DNA from: Romboutsia faecis
Lineage (GTDB): Bacteria; Bacillota; Clostridia; Peptostreptococcales; Peptostreptococcaceae
Length of the DNA stretch: 64,000 nt
Assembly (NCBI RefSeq): GCF_014323405.1
Contig: NZ_JACRWE010000003.1
Coordinates: 62,001-126,000 of the forward strand
Direction of reading: 5' to 3'
Both the position numbers and the translations under genes were made by a program. The notes below the pieces were generated by a model. It did not search any database. It worked only from the letters and a program-made list of their open reading frames with translations, and had not been told where the DNA came from. Positions 16,900 through 26,151 of the stretch are shown piece by piece (within the stretch, counting starts at the first letter, position 1; each line of letters opens with the position of its first letter).

Positions 16900-17670
16900 T
16901 TATCTAGTAAAAATAAAATCTGTATCAGTAGATAGATCCTCGTTATATTTGTAACCATTTAAATTAAATGATTTCAGATCTTCTAAGTTATCTATTTTAT
17001 TTTTTATAATAAATCTAGCCATATGTCCCCTAGCTTGCTTTGAATACATACCTATAACTCTAAACTTATCTGTTTTATCATTGTACTCTTTAAACTCAAC
17101 ATTGACGAATTTACATGATTCACCTAATATTTTTAAATCTATAGCTTTAACATACTCAGATGATGCCAGATTTAATAATATCTTATTATCATGTTTAGAT
17201 AATTCTTTAATAAGGAAATTCGTTATCTTAGGCTTCCAAAATTTATACAAATTACTACCTTCATTATTTGTAAGTTTAGCCTTCATTTCTAATCTATAAG
17301 GTTCAATTAAATCAAGTGGAGATAATACACCGTATAATCCAGAAAGAATTCTAAGGTGATTATTTGTAAAATTAAAATCATCATCTGTAAAATTAGAAGT
17401 ATTCATACAGCTAAAGACTTCACCATCAAAAGCTAATATACTTTGGTATTTAGGATTAGTACTCGAACCATAATTTTTATATCGACTTAAGTTTAAAGTT
17501 GCTAAGTCATCACTTAAGTTCATAAGATTTTTAACTTCAGATATGTTTAATGATTTTAATAAACTCATTAAGTAATTAGATTCATCTGAAAAATAAGGCT
17601 TTGAGTATATATTAATATTTATATTTTTATCAAAATTCATAGTAGTAGTTGGAGAAATTATTGTTATCAT
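16900..17670 (-). CDS. yaaA: YaaA family peroxide-stress protein (UPF0246)
   Basis: The 256-residue protein begins MITIISPTTTMNFDKN and carries the family signatures LRILSGLYGVLSPLDLIEPY (about 107-126), LASSEYVKAI and QARGHMARFIIKNKI. YaaA proteins lower free iron and reduce oxidative DNA damage in Escherichia coli. The fold binds DNA in that system. Length is typical. AAGAGGTGA precedes the ATG. It is a single-gene unit read toward hom. Confidence 0.9.
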   Translation of the reverse strand: MITIISPTTTMNFDKNININIYSKPYFSDESNYLMSLLKSLNISEVKNLMNLSDDLATLNLSRYKNYGSSTNPKYQSILAFDGEVFSCMNTSNFTDDDFNFTNNHLRILSGLYGVLSPLDLIEPYRLEMKAKLTNNEGSNLYKFWKPKITNFLIKELSKHDNKILLNLASSEYVKAIDLKILGESCKFVNVEFKEYNDKTDKFRVIGMYSKQARGHMARFIIKNKIDNLEDLKSFNLNGYKYNEDLSTDTDFIFTR

Positions 17671-17891
17671 ATTAAGTCACCTCTTTTTAATAATATTTCT
17701 ATTTATACCAATATAATTTTGTTTAAATCAAAAACATCACTTTTATATAATAAATAAAATTATAAATAAATACAAAATAATTTAGAACAAACTATCATAT
17801 AGTTATATTAAATTACATAAGTAAGTATAGTGAAGATAAGTTTTAAGGGTTTTTTAAATAGCAATAACAATAGAATGTACTTTAAGAAAGT

Positions 17892-17921
17892 TTGTATTGG
17901 AAAAAGTGTATACTATATAAT
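17892..17921 (+). promoter_or_regulatory. Predicted promoter in the yaaA-gap intergenic region
   Basis: TTGTAT (17892-17897), 18 bp, TATAAT (17916-17921). This is the best match in the 397 bp between yaaA and the gap gene and would give a leader of about 140 nt. The rest of the region is AT-rich with no gene. Confidence 0.5.
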
Positions 17922-18067
17922 GTTTTTATTGTATATTAACATCTTAGTATATTATTAAAGTGTCATAAATACAAAATAAAGTATTGTAAATAAGATTAAT
18001 ATGATATACAATATGAATATAGTGTACAATAATTATATAAAAATATAGAATTAGGGGTGTTTAATAA

Positions 18068-19096
18068 ATGTTAAAAGTAGGTATTAATGGGTTTGGAAGA
18101 ATAGGAAGAAATGTTTTAAGAATTGCTCAAGATAGACTTGATAAGGATATAGAAATTGTTGCAATAAATGCTAGAGCAGAAGCAGAAACATTAGCACATT
18201 TATTTACATATGATTCTTGTTATGGAATATTTAAAGGTAATGTTGAAGTTAAAGATGAAAATACAATAAAAATAAACTCTAATGAAATAAAAATACTTAG
18301 ACATAATGATCCAGAAGAAATACCTTGGAAGGAATTAGGTGTAGATGTAGTTATAGAATCTACAGGATTGTTCACTCAAAAAGAGAAAGCTAGTAAACAT
18401 ATAAAAGCAGGAGCTAAGAAGGTAATTATAACAGCTCCAGGAAAAGATGAAGATATAACAATAGTTATGGGTGTTAATGAAGATAATTATGATAATGAAA
18501 AACATAATATAATATCAAATGCTTCTTGTACTACAAATTGTTTAGCACCAATGGCAAAGGTATTAGATGAAAAATTTGGTATAGAAAAAGGCTTAATGAC
18601 TACTATTCATGCTTATACTAATGACCAAAGGATATTAGATAAGAATCACAAAGATTTAAGAAGAGCAAGAGCTGCTGCAGAATCAATGATACCAACTACA
18701 ACAGGAGCAGCAAAAGCTGTATCTAAAGTATTACCACAATTAGAAGGTAAATTAAATGGTTTTTCAGTAAGGGTTCCTACTCCAACAGTTTCTATGGTAG
18801 ACCTTGTTTGCGAGTTAAAGAAAGATGTTACTTTAGAAGAAGTAAATAATGTGTTAAAAGAAGCTTCAGAAGGTAAATTAAATGGAATTTTAGGATACTG
18901 TGATAAACCTTTAGTATCAATAGATTATAGGGGCGATAGTAGATCTTCTATAATTGATGCCTTATCAACTATGGTAATAGATAAAAATATGGTAAAGGTA
19001 GTTTCTTGGTATGATAATGAATGGGGATATTCAACAAGAACAGTAGACTTAGTAAATTATGTAGCTAAAAGTATGAAATTAGCTAATAATATATAA
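18068..19096 (+). CDS. gapB: Glyceraldehyde-3-phosphate dehydrogenase, GapB-like
   Basis: Type I phosphorylating GAPDH of 342 residues. The NAD-binding motif GINGFGRIGRNV, catalytic Cys154 in SNASCTTNCLAP and His181 in TTIHAYTND are intact. In NAD-specific glycolytic enzymes an Asp follows AIN (AINDL); here residues 33-36 read INAR, and helix-proximal residues read AEAETLAHL. Bacillus subtilis GapB, the NADP-preferring gluconeogenic enzyme, likewise lacks that Asp. I therefore infer relaxed or NADP preference. The gene is alone, not followed by pgk, which also fits a second, non-glycolytic GAPDH. AGGGGTG precedes the ATG. Confidence 0.9.
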   Translation: MLKVGINGFGRIGRNVLRIAQDRLDKDIEIVAINARAEAETLAHLFTYDSCYGIFKGNVEVKDENTIKINSNEIKILRHNDPEEIPWKELGVDVVIESTGLFTQKEKASKHIKAGAKKVIITAPGKDEDITIVMGVNEDNYDNEKHNIISNASCTTNCLAPMAKVLDEKFGIEKGLMTTIHAYTNDQRILDKNHKDLRRARAAAESMIPTTTGAAKAVSKVLPQLEGKLNGFSVRVPTPTVSMVDLVCELKKDVTLEEVNNVLKEASEGKLNGILGYCDKPLVSIDYRGDSRSSIIDALSTMVIDKNMVKVVSWYDNEWGYSTRTVDLVNYVAKSMKLANNI

Positions 19097-19289
19097 GATA
19101 ATAAATTAATTAATTATAAAATCAATATGAATAGTATAATCTTTATGATTTATATTATTTATATTGATTTTTTTTATATTTATATTATAAAAATACAAGA
19201 AAAAACAAAATATGCTAAAAAAGTTGCAATTGCAATATTTTCTGATTATAATAAAATATACTAATATTAGAAAAATAAAGGAGGAAGAA

Positions 19290-20483
19290 ATGGAAGCTGA
19301 AAAAGTCGTAAGAATGGATGAAAATATTTCGCCGAGACGTGTTAAGGCTGTTAGCCTAGAAACATTTGTTTTTATCGGTATTTTGGCCATTGGATTTGGA
19401 TATACAGCAAGTGTTATGGGTGCAGGAATAATGTTTAAAGTTATAATGAATACTGCTCATGACTTGCTTTTAAATACAGTGTTTTTAATAATGGCTATGT
19501 CAGTCTTAGCAGGAGCTCTAAGTTCTTTACTATCAGAATTTGGAGTAATATCATTAATAAATAAAATATTCGCGGTATTTATGAGGCCATTATATGGATT
19601 ACCAGGAGCAAGTATAGCTGGAGCAGTAGCTACATATTTATCAGACAATCCAGCAATAATATCATTTGCAAAGGATAAGAGTTTTACCAAATATTTTAAA
19701 AATCATGAAGTTCCTGCTTTATGCAATTTAGGAACTGCTTTTGGAATGGGCTTAATACTGACAACTTTTATGATATCTCAAGGAAAAGAATATGTATTGC
19801 CGGCAGTAATAGGTAATATAGGAGCAATAATAGGAAGTGTTATAAGTGTTAGAATAATGTTACATTTTACTAAAAAGTATTATGGCTATGATTCTAGCCA
19901 AAAGAAAGTTAAAAGTAAATTGAATGATTCAATTGAATATAGAGAAATTAGAGATGGTAATACATTCCAAAGAGTATTAGATGCAATGCTAGAAGGTGGA
20001 AAAAATGGAGTAGAGATGGGGATGGCAATAATTCCAGGCGTATTAGTAGTTTGTACTATGGTAATGTTACTTACATTTGGTCCATCAACAGACCCTAATA
20101 CTGGTGCAGAGGTTTATACAGGTGCTGCTTATGAGGGGATTGCGTTACTTCCTATTATAGGAGAGAAACTTAGATTTATCTTAGAGCCATTGTTTGGATT
20201 TACATCACCTGAAGCAATAGCATTCCCTATTACTTCACTTGGAGCTGTCGGAGCAGCAATGTCATTAGTACCTCAATTTATAACAGATGGTGTTATAACT
20301 CCAAATGATATAGCTGTATTTACAGCTATGGGTATGTGTTGGAGTGGTTATTTAAGTACTCATGTTGGTATGATGGATGCATTAAATTCAAGAGGTTTAA
20401 CAAGTAAAGCGATAATTGCACACACTATAGGTGGTATTTGTGCAGGTATGTCAGCTCACTTTATTTATATGTTATTATCTTAA
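19290..20483 (+). CDS. Nucleoside recognition (Gate) domain membrane transporter, YjiH-like
   Basis: This 397-residue protein has about 9-10 membrane helices and Gate-domain signatures: an N-terminal VMGAGIMFKVIMNTAHDLLL, then RPLYGLPGASIAGAVATYLSDN and the later SPEAIAFPITSLGAVGA. Gate-domain proteins include nucleoside transporters and SpoIIM/SpmA-like proteins; the substrate here is not known. An upstream in-frame ATG at 19212 exists, but AAAGGAGGAAGAA directly precedes the ATG at 19290, which also removes a non-conserved tail. It ends at a terminator. It is 193 bp after the gap gene and has its own likely promoter. Confidence 0.75.
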   Translation: MEAEKVVRMDENISPRRVKAVSLETFVFIGILAIGFGYTASVMGAGIMFKVIMNTAHDLLLNTVFLIMAMSVLAGALSSLLSEFGVISLINKIFAVFMRPLYGLPGASIAGAVATYLSDNPAIISFAKDKSFTKYFKNHEVPALCNLGTAFGMGLILTTFMISQGKEYVLPAVIGNIGAIIGSVISVRIMLHFTKKYYGYDSSQKKVKSKLNDSIEYREIRDGNTFQRVLDAMLEGGKNGVEMGMAIIPGVLVVCTMVMLLTFGPSTDPNTGAEVYTGAAYEGIALLPIIGEKLRFILEPLFGFTSPEAIAFPITSLGAVGAAMSLVPQFITDGVITPNDIAVFTAMGMCWSGYLSTHVGMMDALNSRGLTSKAIIAHTIGGICAGMSAHFIYMLLS

Positions 20484-20499
20484 TATAAAATAAGCAATT

Positions 20500-20540
20500 A
20501 AGGTCTGTTTTTGATATGAAATCAAAGACAGGCCTTTTAA
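20500..20540 (+). terminator. Terminator of the Gate-domain transporter gene
   Basis: AAGGTCTGTTTTTGAT (20500-20515) pairs with ATCAAAGACAGGCCTT (20521-20536), with one or two mismatches, followed by TTAA. The DNA from 20541 to 20792 holds nothing I can identify. Confidence 0.7.
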
Positions 20541-20792
20541 CTTTGTTTGGATTGTTTATGAAAAAGTAATTCAGTATTTATATAAACTTAGAGTAATAAG
20601 TTTTAAAAAATTTCAATTTTATGAAGGTTAGTTAAATAACTTTATGGAATAAATTATAGAGGTAAAATATAAGTTGAAATAAAGTTATATTAAAAATTGT
20701 TAGAGAATCAGACAATTTATTAATAATAGAAAGAGAATTAGATATGATATAAGTGGTTATTAGGTATTTAAAGTCAAAAAAAATGAATAATA

Positions 20793-20823
20793 AAAAGTCA
20801 GTTTTAAATATCAACTGACTTTT
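20793..20823 (-). terminator. Terminator of the 64-aa gene
   Basis: AAAAGTCAGTT (20793-20803) pairs with AACTGACTTTT (20813-20823). Read leftward it is followed by TTTATTATTC. It lies 29 bp downstream of the small gene's stop. Confidence 0.7.
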
Positions 20824-20852
20824 GCAATAAGTTATATTATATGTTAATAAGA

Positions 20853-21047
20853 TTAATGATCTTGGTGCTTTTTATGAGTACTTATTGGTCTAGCAGTATT
20901 TTGACTAACTGAACCTGTTTTAGATGGTCTTAATCTTGGTTCTAAGTTAAGTTCTTCACCTAGTTCTAATTTGAAGTTAGGATTTTTTTTATCATTTCTA
21001 TTATATCTAGTTTTACTATCTTCTCTTTTATGTTTATCTAAACTCAT
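20853..21047 (-). CDS. Small hydrophilic basic protein, 64 aa
   Basis: The protein begins MSLDKHKREDSKTRYNRND and contains GEELNLEPRLRPSKTGSVSQ. It is strongly charged, lacks hydrophobic segments and is probably disordered. A very good ribosome site (TAGGAGGATAAT) and a dedicated terminator make it a credible gene. I do not recognise a family. By size and composition it may be a minor spore or nucleic-acid-associated protein, but that is speculation. Confidence 0.6.
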   Translation of the reverse strand: MSLDKHKREDSKTRYNRNDKKNPNFKLELGEELNLEPRLRPSKTGSVSQNTARPISTHKKHQDH

Positions 21048-21215
21048 ATTATCCTCCTATATAAAGTTTATTTAATATAGTAATAATTTAACCTAAATTT
21101 CACTTTAGTATTCTAAAATAAAAGGCAATTATATTTTATGAATTATTAATACCAAAATAGATAATCATATATTTAGATAGATTCATGTTTATACTGAACA
21201 AAAGGAGGAAAAATT

Positions 21216-22817
21216 TTGAGTATTGCAATAAGTATTTTAGGAGGCTTGGGCCTATTTTTATATGGAATGAATATTATGGCTCAAGGATTGCAGAATTCAG
21301 CAGGGGATAGATTAAAAAGAATAATAGAGTTATTGACCAGTAACGTAGTAATGGGTGTATTAGTAGGAACTGTTGTTACTGCAATTATTCAAAGTTCTAG
21401 TGCAACCACAGTAATGGTTGTTGGATTTGTAAATGCAGGAATTATGACATTAAATCAAGCTATTGGGGTTATTATGGGTGCTAATATTGGGACAACTGTA
21501 ACTGCTCAGTTAGTTAGTTTTAATTTAGAAGGCTTAGCACCAATAGCTTTAGGAATAGGTATTATTTTATATCTTTTTTCATCTAAAACAAGTGTAAAAA
21601 ATATTGCTCAAATATTATTAGGATTTGGTATATTATTTACAGGAATGGAGTTTATGAAAGATGCTGTAAAACCATTAGCAGAATATAAAGGTTTTACAGA
21701 TGCATTAATAGGTTTTGGACATAGACCAATACTAGGACTATTATTAGGTTTTGCAATAACAGGAATAGTACAAAGTTCAAGTGCATCAATGGGGATGCTA
21801 ATAGCATTAGCAACGCAAGGTTTAATTCCGTTATCTTCAGCATTACCAATACTTTATGGAGATAACATTGGTACTTGTGTGACTTCATTATTATCAAGTA
21901 TAGGAGCAAGTAGAAATGCTAAAAGGGCTGCAATAATGCACTTGTTATTTAACTTAATAGGAAGTATTCTATTTTTATTAGTTTTAAATAGACCTATAAC
22001 TTATATTGTTACACAAATAGATCCTACAGATGCTGCTAGACAAATAGCAAATGCACATACATTATTTAATTTAATAAATGTTGCCATATTATTGCCATTT
22101 TCAAAGTATATAGTAAAATTAGCTATAAAATTAGTTCCAGACAATAATGATGAAAATGACGATAAAGCTACAAAGTATTTAGATGAGAGAATGTTAGAAA
22201 CACCATCAATAGCTTTAGGAAATACAATTAAAGAAATCTCGAGAATGGGAAATATAGCAAAGAAATGTTTATCAAGTTCTATGGATGGTTTTATTAACAA
22301 ATCAGAAAAAAGTGCTAAAATAGCATTTGAAACTGAAGAAACAATAAATACTTTACAAAAAAGCATATTAAATTATCTTTTGAATTTATCTAAAACATCT
22401 TTACCAGAGAATTTAGTAGAATCGGTGGATGTTTTATTTAATACTGTAAATGATATAGAAAGAATTGGAGATCACTCAGAGAATATTGCAGAATTAGCTA
22501 CGACAGCAATTGAGAAAGATTTAGACTTATCCAGCGAAGGTGTTGCTGAAGTTAAAGAAATGTATAAGATGGTAATTCAGAACTATGAGGGTGCTTTAAA
22601 ATTAATTAATGAAAAAGATCATGTCTTAGCTAGGCAGATACTTGAAAGAGAAGAGGAAGTAAATAGAATTGAAAAATCAATTCGTATAAATCATATTTAT
22701 AGATTAAACAATGAGAAATGTAGTATAGATTCTGGTATTTTATATATCGATTTAATAAGTAATTTAGAAAGAGTTTCAGATCATTGCGCTAATATTGCAA
22801 AAAGATCTATAAATTAA
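21216..22817 (+). CDS. Na+/phosphate cotransporter family protein with PhoU-like C-terminus
   Basis: The 533-residue protein has two inverted NptA repeats, each with the QSSSAT signature (AIIQSSSATTVMVVG near residue 60; GIVQSSSASMGMLIA near 185) and GxNIGT motifs. About eight membrane helices occupy residues 1-310. Residues 345-530 form a PhoU-like helical domain with the E/D-rich DIERIGDHSENIAELA and NLERVSDHCANIAKR repeats that bind metals. It probably imports phosphate with sodium. TTG start at 21216 follows AAAGGAGGAAAA. It is a single-gene unit ending at a strong terminator. Confidence 0.9.
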   Translation: MSIAISILGGLGLFLYGMNIMAQGLQNSAGDRLKRIIELLTSNVVMGVLVGTVVTAIIQSSSATTVMVVGFVNAGIMTLNQAIGVIMGANIGTTVTAQLVSFNLEGLAPIALGIGIILYLFSSKTSVKNIAQILLGFGILFTGMEFMKDAVKPLAEYKGFTDALIGFGHRPILGLLLGFAITGIVQSSSASMGMLIALATQGLIPLSSALPILYGDNIGTCVTSLLSSIGASRNAKRAAIMHLLFNLIGSILFLLVLNRPITYIVTQIDPTDAARQIANAHTLFNLINVAILLPFSKYIVKLAIKLVPDNNDENDDKATKYLDERMLETPSIALGNTIKEISRMGNIAKKCLSSSMDGFINKSEKSAKIAFETEETINTLQKSILNYLLNLSKTSLPENLVESVDVLFNTVNDIERIGDHSENIAELATTAIEKDLDLSSEGVAEVKEMYKMVIQNYEGALKLINEKDHVLARQILEREEEVNRIEKSIRINHIYRLNNEKCSIDSGILYIDLISNLERVSDHCANIAKRSIN

Positions 22818-22837
22818 TTAAATGATGAAATACAATT

Positions 22838-22882
22838 AAAATAGCACAGCTGATATATTAAAAATAGCTGTGCTATTTTAAT
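22838..22882 (+). terminator. Terminator of the Na/Pi symporter gene
   Basis: AAAATAGCACAGCT (22838-22851) pairs perfectly with AGCTGTGCTATTTT (22866-22879). Confidence 0.85.
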
Positions 22883-22939
22883 TGTTAAGTATATGTTATA
22901 ATAGTATAAGATTATTATAATGGTAAAGGTGGGCTAGTA

Positions 22940-24244
22940 ATGAAAGTAGTTAAAGATGCTATATATTCAAAATATTTTAATTATGATATTGATGAAGATA
23001 TTATTATATATGAAGGTAGATTTTGTATTTATTTAGATAAAAAATACAAATGTAACGGGATAATTTATTATAAAATGATACCACCCATGTCAGTTAATTT
23101 TGAAGCATCTATCATAAATACCCAAGATGAAGACTTTGACCTAGCCTTAGATTATGATAATGCTATACTTGAAGTCTATGGGTATAAGCCAGTGTATATA
23201 ACTATAAATACTATTAATGATTCTAATATAGATGGTTATATAAATGATAATAATATGAAATCCAAAAATACTTATGTTGAATATGTAGATTTTGATATTA
23301 TAAATTTGAATCAGCTACCAGGAAAGCTTATAAATTATGAAAATAAATTGTTTGCAGGTAGAATTGAGTTTGAAATAAATGACTATAAGGTAGTTATAGA
23401 TAAAAGGTACGACTATAGAAAAGAATTGAATGAAGAGTTAAAAATAAAATCAGGAAGTATAATAACCCACGTAGGAAGAATTTTTAAGAAAGATAATACG
23501 ACTTTTAAAACTAATAACGTAGAAGATATTTTAGATAGAATTTCGACATCATTAAGTTTTATGTGTGGTAGATATGTTGATATTTGCTTAGCAAATGGAT
23601 ACCATGGTGAAAAAAATGTATACCGATTATGGAGAGAAGCAATTGTAACGCCTTTTAAGTTTGTTCCTACTTGGAGTGATACAATAGCAAATTATCATAA
23701 TATAGAAAAATATATTTCACTTATGTGTAAAAAATTAGAAGATTCTTATTATGAGCCAACAATTAAACATATTATTGATTGGTATATAGAATCTCAAAAT
23801 AATATAACACTAGAGAATAATATAATATCTGTGCAAATTGCATTAGAAACTTTATCTTATGTTGTATTAGTAGAGTTATATGATTTATTAGATGAACAAG
23901 AATTTGATGAGAATTCAACATCTAAAAATATTCGTATGCTTTTAGACATATGTAAAATTCCATATGGTCAAAAGGAATTATATTTATTTGATGATTGGAT
24001 AAGAAGTAAATTTGATGATGGTATAGACTTAGTTATATATTTTAGAAATAAAATTGTTCATCCAAGTAGAAAAGGTCATAAGGCTAATTTAAGTGTTGAT
24101 GACATGTGGAATATAATACAAATAGGGACAAGATATGTAGAACTTGCATTACTTTATGTCATTGGATATAAAGGAGAGTACTCTAATAGGTTAAAGTATA
24201 GATCTTATGGTGAAGTAGAGTTAGTTCCTTGGAATCAAGTATAA
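22940..24244 (+). CDS. YopA-like protein with C-terminal HEPN-type domain
   Basis: The 434-residue protein has a beta-rich N-terminal half (1-235) and a helical C-terminal half (250-430). The C-terminal half follows the pattern I know from the Bacillus phage SPbeta YopA family: SVQIALETLSYVVLVELYDL, then YFRNKIVHPSRKG, and finally ALLYVIGYKGEYSNRLKYRS ending in VELVPW. RNKIVH is an R-x4-H motif, as in HEPN ribonucleases, so RNA cleavage is possible. Similar two-part proteins include ApeA-like defence proteins. It stands alone between terminators on ordinary chromosome, with no partner toxin or antitoxin gene beside it. The family link is from memory of motif layout. Confidence 0.55.
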   Translation: MKVVKDAIYSKYFNYDIDEDIIIYEGRFCIYLDKKYKCNGIIYYKMIPPMSVNFEASIINTQDEDFDLALDYDNAILEVYGYKPVYITINTINDSNIDGYINDNNMKSKNTYVEYVDFDIINLNQLPGKLINYENKLFAGRIEFEINDYKVVIDKRYDYRKELNEELKIKSGSIITHVGRIFKKDNTTFKTNNVEDILDRISTSLSFMCGRYVDICLANGYHGEKNVYRLWREAIVTPFKFVPTWSDTIANYHNIEKYISLMCKKLEDSYYEPTIKHIIDWYIESQNNITLENNIISVQIALETLSYVVLVELYDLLDEQEFDENSTSKNIRMLLDICKIPYGQKELYLFDDWIRSKFDDGIDLVIYFRNKIVHPSRKGHKANLSVDDMWNIIQIGTRYVELALLYVIGYKGEYSNRLKYRSYGEVELVPWNQV

Positions 24245-24376
24245 CTTTTAGTTAATACACTAAAGTATATAAAAATTGACAAAAAAGTATAAGAAAAAAA
24301 GAAGGGAATGAAATTACTCTGTGGAATTTTATAAAGATATAATCTTATACTTTATATTAAAAGGAGACTCTAAATT

Positions 24377-24655
24377 ATGGAAGATTTAGCTATTAAAATA
24401 TTATTTGATATAAGTAACTCAAGTGAAAAATATGTAACGTATAATAATTATAACAATGACATAGAGGAATTGGATGCATTAGAGAAACTAATAAGATTTG
24501 ATCATGCAATAAAATACCTAGAAAAAAATGATTATATTACTATAAATGACTACAAAAATACAGTGAAAAGGACGCAGAACTATATAGCTGTAATAGAAAA
24601 TCAAGGCGTAATTATAAAACTTAAAGGTAAGGAAAAAATTAGAGAATTAATATAA
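24377..24655 (+). CDS. Hypothetical protein, 92 aa
   Basis: The acidic N-terminal 65 residues look helical (EELDALEKLIRFDHAIKYLEKNDYITI). The C-terminus, KRTQNYIAVIENQGVIIKLKGKEKIREL, looks like a beta-hairpin wing, so a winged-helix fold is conceivable. AAAGGAGA precedes the ATG. It is not recognised and has its own gap of 130 bp upstream. Confidence 0.55.
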   Translation: MEDLAIKILFDISNSSEKYVTYNNYNNDIEELDALEKLIRFDHAIKYLEKNDYITINDYKNTVKRTQNYIAVIENQGVIIKLKGKEKIRELI

Positions 24656-24723
24656 ATATTGATTAGAAATTTATATTAAGGGTAGATATAAAAATATTAA
24701 AACTATAAAGGGGAGTTTGACTT

Positions 24724-25077
24724 ATGATTAAATTTTATGGATACTCAAAATGCTCAACAGTAAAAAAAGCAAAAAAATGGTTAAATGAAAATAACATTTC
24801 TTTTGAAGAAATTGAAATAACTGAAAATCCTCCAACTAAAGAAGAACTAAAAAAGATGTATAAAGTTAGTGGACTTGAATTAAAAAAGTTCTTTAATACA
24901 AGTGGTGTTAAGTATAGAGAACTAGGACTTAAGGATATAGTAAAAACTGAATCTGAGGATAAGCTTTTAGAAATTTTATCAAGTGATGGTATGCTTATAA
25001 AAAGACCGTTAGTATATGATGATAAAAATGTTTTACTTGGATTTAAAGAAGAAGAATGGAAAAATACCTTATTATAA
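24724..25077 (+). CDS. ArsC/Spx-family protein (arsenate reductase-like)
   Basis: The 117-residue thioredoxin-fold protein begins IKFYGYSKCSTVKKAKKWL and has the conserved C-terminal RPLVYDDKNVLLGFKEEEW, both typical of the YffB/ArsC/Spx superfamily. It has one cysteine in the active loop (CSTV) and lacks the CxxC of Spx and the further cysteines of classic arsenate reductases. Glutathionylation-type or regulatory roles are known in relatives. The actual function here is open. No ars genes lie nearby. GGGGAG precedes the ATG. Confidence 0.85.
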   Translation: MIKFYGYSKCSTVKKAKKWLNENNISFEEIEITENPPTKEELKKMYKVSGLELKKFFNTSGVKYRELGLKDIVKTESEDKLLEILSSDGMLIKRPLVYDDKNVLLGFKEEEWKNTLL

Positions 25078-25096
25078 AATTTAAATTATGTATATA

Positions 25097-25127
25097 AAAA
25101 TGGCCTATAATTAATAGACCATTTTTT
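25097..25127. terminator. Terminator after the ArsC/Spx-family gene
   Basis: AAAATGG-c-CTAT (25097-25108) pairs with ATAG-a-CCATTTT (25114-25124), followed by TT. It lies between convergent genes. Confidence 0.7.
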
Positions 25128-25252
25128 GTGTATTTAAATTTTATTCAATCGTAATATACACTAATGATACTTTGTTTTAGTGAATATTGCTCATAAAATC
25201 TGTTCTCTTAATTGAAATTTACTAAATATGTATATTATTATCTATTATCAAA

Positions 25253-25666
25253 TTAGTCAAAAACTACTTTCCAATTTGGATTATCTTTAGCCTCAAAACA
25301 CATTTCTATTTGCTTAGATGTAGTTTCTATATTTTCAATAAATTCTCCACCTATAAATTCACATTCAACAAAAACTTTACACACTCCATATGGATATAAT
25401 GGTTTATTATGTTTATTCCTATCTTGAATAGCAATAATTCTTTTAGTAATAACATCAAGTCCTGATTCTTCTTTTACTTCTTTTATAGTATTTGATTCTA
25501 TTGACTCTAAAACATCTACCCAACCACCAGGTAATGACCATAAGCATTTGACTTGGTTTAAATTTCTACAACTAAGTAAGAAGAATGACCGAATTAAAGA
25601 TATGATAGTGAATGTAGCTACTAAGGATACATATGTAACTAGAGCCACTATTAGAAATAAACTCAT
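25253..25666 (-). pseudogene. Degenerate NUDIX hydrolase
   Basis: The frame retains a NUDIX box (GGWVDVLESIESNTIKEVKE then ESGL; the usual Arg is Lys) and the following strand-rich part. It lacks the standard N-terminal domain: residues 1-33 are an unrelated hydrophobic stretch read from neighbouring DNA. The C-terminal region appears to miss about 20 residues before TSKQIEMCFE. Intact clostridial relatives have about 200 residues with a separate N-terminal domain. A rearrangement probably destroyed the gene. No ribosome site precedes the ATG. Confidence 0.6.
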
Positions 25667-25980
25667 TGAGTTAACCTAAAATAAGGAACTTTACTTCAAA
25701 TTAATAAAACTATTTTATAATTGGAAGATAATAGAATATTTTGTATAATATAATCAAGTTCGCAGTTTTTATTTAATCCGAATTAAAAATAATTCTGATA
25801 ACATATATATAAATATAAATTTGGAGGGAGTGAATACTATGGAGGAATGTCATGTAATTAGTGCAAAACGAATGGGATGGAGATAAATGTATGATTACTA
25901 TACCTTTCCAGTTAATGAGTATAGTCAAGAACAAGCTATGGCTTAGTTTTGTCCTGTTCAAAAAGAAACAATGAAAGTTT

Positions 25981-26070
25981 ATGCGTGCTTTTAATGGTGT
26001 TTCTGCAAAGTATTTGAACAATTACCTTGTATGGAACAACCTTGTAAACTATCACGACTATAAATCTTGA
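25981..26070 (+). pseudogene. Remnant of an IS1595-type transposase (C-terminus)
   Basis: The frame reads MRAFNGVSAKYLNNYLVWNN followed by LVNYHDYKS and a stop. This resembles the C-terminal end of IS1595/ISXO2-type transposases, as I remember the RFNGVxxKYLNNYLxWNNFVNY segment. Only 29 residues remain. Stop codons interrupt the upstream DNA (25838-25980) in all + frames. It marks an old insertion next to the broken NUDIX gene. Confidence 0.5.
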
Positions 26071-26151
26071 ATGTTAATATGCGTTGCTTGTAGCAACGGG
26101 CAGTTCTTCATACAATAGTGGTAACGACTGAAAGAAAGGAGGTTATCCCTA

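Noticed and set aside
25585..25677. Plus-strand 30-codon frame (MTELKDMIVNVATKDTYVTR...)
   Set aside because: It overlaps the hydrophobic start of the broken NUDIX frame and has no ribosome site. It could be a scrap of another gene, but the evidence is too thin.
25838..25980. Short + strand frames starting MEECHVISAKRMGW and MYDYYTFPVNEYSQ
   Set aside because: Each ends within 20 codons. They may be decayed parts of an imported gene, but I recognise no family.
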